A DNA stretch of 64,000 nucleotides from Kribbella jiaozuonensis. Lineage in GTDB: Bacteria; Actinomycetota; Actinomycetes; Propionibacteriales; Kribbellaceae. Positions 61,391 through 64,000 of the stretch are shown piece after piece (the stretch's first letter is position 1; every line of letters begins with the position of its first letter). Where the stretch lies: NCBI RefSeq assembly GCF_005233875.1, contig NZ_SZPZ01000004.1, positions 1,116,001 to 1,180,000 of the forward strand, given 5' to 3'. Below the pieces are notes generated by a model. It did not search any database. It saw only the letters and a list, made by a program, of their open reading frames with translations, and was not told the origin of the DNA. The position numbers and the translations under genes are program-made.

Positions 61391-62755
61391 CTAGGGCGCG
61401 ATGTTCTGGTTGAGATGGAACACGTTGGCCGGGTCGTACTTGCGCTTGACCTCGACCAGCCGGTCGTAGTTCTGCCGGTAGTTCTCCCGGATCCGCCCCT
61501 GGTCGTCCTCGGCCATGAAGTTGATGTACCCGCCGGCCTCGGAGTGCGGCGCCACGTCGTCGTAGTACGAGCGCACCCATTCGATCCCGGCCTCGTTCTG
61601 CGCCGGGTCCGGCCACATGCCGGCGATCACCGTGGCGAAGTTCGCGTCGCGATAGGCGAACGCGGTCCCGTCCGGTGTGACCCGGTGGCAGGCGCCGTTG
61701 ATCGGGTAGATGTGCACGGTCGAGTTCACCGCGGGGAGACCGGGCGCGTGCCGCAGGTGCGCCTGGATCGCCTCGTCGGTCAGCTCGGTGACGAAGTTCG
61801 CCTTCCAGTAGTGCTGCAGGCCGGGCGGCACCAGCGCGTCGAACGCACCGTTCAGTGCCGGGTACGGCATCGGTCCGACATGCTCGGCCATCACCGGCGC
61901 GAACTCGCGGAACTTCGAGATCTGCGATTCGCCCTCCTCGAGGTCGCCGGCCCAGCAGCCGACGATCGCGGCGAACGGCTCACCGTGCCGGTTCTCCGGG
62001 ATGAACGGCAGCGGCGGCGCGATCTGGAACGCCGGGAACCCGCCCAACTGCTCCGGCGCGTCCTTGATCAGCTCCCGGAACCCCGTGAGTACGGCGGCCG
62101 CATCGGACATCTCGAAGAACATCGGGCCGCCATAGATCATCGACACCGGCGCCAACCGGAACTCGAGCGCGGTCACGACACCGAAGTTGCCGCCACCACC
62201 CCGCAGCGCCCAGAACAGGTCGTCGTTCTCCTTCTCGCTCGCGATCAGGAACTTCCCGTCCGCGGTCACCACGTCGGCCGAGATCAGGTTGTCGCAGGAC
62301 AACCCGAGCCCGCGGGCCAGGTACCCGATCCCGCCGCCGAGCGTCAGTCCGCCGACGCCGGTGGTCGAGATGATGCCGCCTGTCGTCGCCAGCCCGAACG
62401 CGTGCGTCGCCGCGTTGAAGTCGCCCCACGTCGCACCCCCGCCGGCTCGCGCGGTCCGGTTCACCGGATCGACGCGTACGTTGCGCATCCCGCTCAGGTC
62501 GATGACGACACCGTCATCGACCGTGCCGAACCCCGGCACGCTGTGTCCGCCGCCGCGCACCGAAAGTTCCAGATTCTCGGTACGGGCGTAGTCGATGGCC
62601 GTCATCACGTCGCCGGCGTTCTCACACCGGACGATCACCTGCGGCCGCTTGTCATGCATCCAGTTGTTGACGCGGCGCGCCGCGTCGTACCCGTCGTCAC
62701 CTGCTGTGAAGACCTGTCCTCTGGTGTTTTCCCGCAGGTCCTCTATCGCACTCAT
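61391..62755 (-). CDS. FAD-binding oxidoreductase (berberine-bridge type)
   Basis: A 454-residue flavoprotein. The PCMH-type FAD domain has VRGGGHSVPGFGTVDDGVVI, where the His probably binds FAD covalently, then GGGATWGDFNAATHAFGLAT, GVGGLTLGGGIGYLARGLGL and RGGGGNFGVVTALEFRL. The second Cys of bicovalent enzymes is not evident, so attachment is likely through His only. The C-terminal BBE segment is YDPANVFHLNQNIAP. It oxidises alcohols, sugars or alkaloid-like substrates. ATG 62755 has GGGGAG upstream; the longer frame is not needed. Confidence 0.9.
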   Translation of the reverse strand: MSAIEDLRENTRGQVFTAGDDGYDAARRVNNWMHDKRPQVIVRCENAGDVMTAIDYARTENLELSVRGGGHSVPGFGTVDDGVVIDLSGMRNVRVDPVNRTARAGGGATWGDFNAATHAFGLATTGGIISTTGVGGLTLGGGIGYLARGLGLSCDNLISADVVTADGKFLIASEKENDDLFWALRGGGGNFGVVTALEFRLAPVSMIYGGPMFFEMSDAAAVLTGFRELIKDAPEQLGGFPAFQIAPPLPFIPENRHGEPFAAIVGCWAGDLEEGESQISKFREFAPVMAEHVGPMPYPALNGAFDALVPPGLQHYWKANFVTELTDEAIQAHLRHAPGLPAVNSTVHIYPINGACHRVTPDGTAFAYRDANFATVIAGMWPDPAQNEAGIEWVRSYYDDVAPHSEAGGYINFMAEDDQGRIRENYRQNYDRLVEVKRKYDPANVFHLNQNIAP

Positions 62756-63021
62756 GTCCGCTCCCCGAACTGTCGCCTGTCGCAGATCGGCGCGCGTATG
62801 CACCACACATACGCCACCGCGCAGACCGGTCATCACCGCCGGGAGCAGCGCGAAAATTCTCTCCCCAGAGAGCGACTGAACCCCCGACGGGCACCCGGCC
62901 CTCCCCCAGACCCCGCCCGTTCACCCACGACCTTCCCAAGCCGGATCGGTTTCGTCAATCCCATTGTCAAAGCCGAGCAGCCGGTTCCGACCAGGAGGTA
63001 AACCAACACCCGGAGGACATC

Positions 63022-63573
63022 ATGCGGAAGATCATGTACTACGTGCACCAGTCGCTCGACGGCTTCATCGAAGGCCCGAACGGCGAGTTCGACTGGGCCG
63101 AGCTCGGGCCGGAGCTGGGCGACTACTCGATGAGCCTGACCGAGCGCGCCGACCTGTTCCTGTACGGGCGGACGGTCTGGACCATGATGTCGTCGTACTG
63201 GCCGAACGCCGAGTCGATGAACCCGGACGAGCACGCGATCCAGTTCGCACCGGTCTGGCGCAGTACTCCGAAGGTCGTGCTCTCGACGACCCTGGAGAGC
63301 GCCGACTGGGACACCCGGATCGTCCGGAAGGCCGAGGAGATCCGCGCGATCAAGGAGGAGCCGGGCAAGGACATCCTGCTCACCGGCAGCGCGAGCGTCG
63401 CCGCCGCGCTGACCGAGCTCGGGTTGCTCGACGAGTACCACGTGATCGTGCACCCGGTGATCCTCGGCGGCGGCAAGCCCGTCTACCAGCCGACCGAGCG
63501 CCGCAGTCGCCGCCTGGCGGACACTCGATCGTTCGACAACCGGACTGTGTTGCTTCGTCACGACCTCGTCTGA
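63022..63573 (+). CDS. Dihydrofolate reductase family (RibD C-terminal-like) protein
   Basis: A 183-residue RibD-C/DHFR-like reductase (MRKIMYYVHQSLDGFIEGPN; FLYGRTVWTMMSSYW; VHPVILGGGKPVY). It resembles the protein at 59487 but is not a close copy. GGAGG lies 7 bases before the ATG. The upstream 266 bases hold no gene; they include a second possible ribosome site (aggaggt at 62993-62999) and a likely promoter near 62945-62970. The 3' end overlaps the convergent regulator by 16 bases. Confidence 0.9.
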   Translation: MRKIMYYVHQSLDGFIEGPNGEFDWAELGPELGDYSMSLTERADLFLYGRTVWTMMSSYWPNAESMNPDEHAIQFAPVWRSTPKVVLSTTLESADWDTRIVRKAEEIRAIKEEPGKDILLTGSASVAAALTELGLLDEYHVIVHPVILGGGKPVYQPTERRSRRLADTRSFDNRTVLLRHDLV

Positions 63574-64000
63574 GGCAGCGTGCTGAGAAGACGAGCTTCA
63601 GCTTGCTCGAGGTGGTGTGCCAGGTGGCCGGCGGCCGCGGCCGCGTCGCCGGCCGCGATGGCTTCCAGTACGGCGGCATGCTCGGAGGCGACCGTCGACG
63701 GCTCGACCTTCCGGTGGGCCTTGTACTGGCCCATCGAAAGCTGCACCTCGCCGATGATCAGCTCGTGCATGCGCATGAGCCGTCGACTTCCGACCGCGGC
63801 AACCAGGGCCGTATGGAACATGATGTCCGCGTCGACCTGGTTCTCGAACAGGCGGTCGCGCGCGGCGTACTCGATCGCGACCTGGGCCCGCGCCGCGTCG
63901 GCCGGCACCTCACCGGTCGCGGCGAGCGCGGACACTGCCGCCTTCTCGATCGTGATCCGGCTGAAGAACAGATCCCGGATCTCGGCCTCGTCGAGCACCG
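63558..64000 (-). CDS. GntR-family regulator, FCD domain (5' end beyond window)
   Basis: The visible 147 residues are the C-terminal FCD (FadR-type) ligand domain: EAEIRDLFFSRITIEKAAVS, DADIMFHTALVAAVGSRRLM and SEHAAVLEAIAAGDAAAAAG, with His residues that hold a metal in this family. The N-terminal winged helix lies beyond the window edge, so GTG 63998 is not the true start. It would repress genes of carbon metabolism, ligand unknown. Confidence 0.85.
   Translation of the reverse strand, partial: VLDEAEIRDLFFSRITIEKAAVSALAATGEVPADAARAQVAIEYAARDRLFENQVDADIMFHTALVAAVGSRRLMRMHELIIGEVQLSMGQYKAHRKVEPSTVASEHAAVLEAIAAGDAAAAAGHLAHHLEQAEARLLSTLPQTRS

Overview
The window is a chromosomal stretch of a high-GC actinomycete. 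The frequent gtacg/cgtacg words, the gene content (mycothiol-dependent enzyme, AfsR/SARP regulator, LacI-controlled CUT1 sugar transporter without its own ATPase, large secreted S8 protease) and the many leaderless starts fit a Kribbella-like member of the Propionibacteriales. That genus call is inference. There is no rRNA, recognisable tRNA, CRISPR array, phage or insertion sequence, and no gene-free stretch longer than about 300 bases.

Layout. 1-6384 (minus): a LacI regulator, two sugar permeases, a lipoprotein binding protein and two tandem ADP-ribosylglycohydrolases, the second cut by the window edge. 6488-10253: a K+ channel whose start overlaps an ACT-GNAT gene, small conserved proteins and an SRPBCC protein. 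10228-10440: two strong RNA structures. 10440-14846: an S8 protease interrupted by a +1 frameshift, with a divergent TrmB/LuxR-type regulator. 14971-18374: a MacB/LolD-type ATPase and an FtsX permease. 18499-25547: a tandem-domain glycerophosphodiesterase, a YbdK-type ligase, a HipA-like kinase with DUF3037, phosphoglucomutase and a membrane spermidine-synthase-like protein. 25579-29054: a mycothiol enzyme, a YjbR protein and a NarL-type two-component system. 29294-36725: a lipoprotein, a PD-(D/E)XK-like protein, YceI, an FBP zinc protein, an orotate phosphoribosyltransferase-like enzyme, a DnaQ exonuclease-BRCT fusion, a YiiX-like hydrolase, a phosphoesterase and an epimerase.

38258-43702 (minus) is the most unusual part: a tightly packed operon encoding an FtsK/EccC-like ATPase, a coiled-coil membrane protein, a small WXG100-sized helical protein, a protein with a CdiA-C-like PD-(D/E)XK nuclease end and a small acidic protein placed like an immunity gene. 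It lacks the usual ESX membrane genes and may be a minimal secretion/toxin or nuclease-effector system. Next to it, 44541-51171 encodes an AddB-like and AddA-like helicase-nuclease pair for double-strand break processing.

51168-64000: hydrolase, LysE exporter, DUF4291, DUF6308, a luciferase-like monooxygenase fused to hemerythrin, a SARP/AfsR regulator divergent from an FMN reductase and a RibD-C reductase, a two-gene operon with a VADDR pentapeptide repeat behind a SigB/SigF-like promoter, an FAD oxidoreductase, a second RibD-C reductase and a truncated FCD-type GntR regulator.

A recurring signal is a -10 box (often TAGGGT) 6-7 bases before an ATG/GTG with no ribosome binding site, so many genes here are probably transcribed leaderless.
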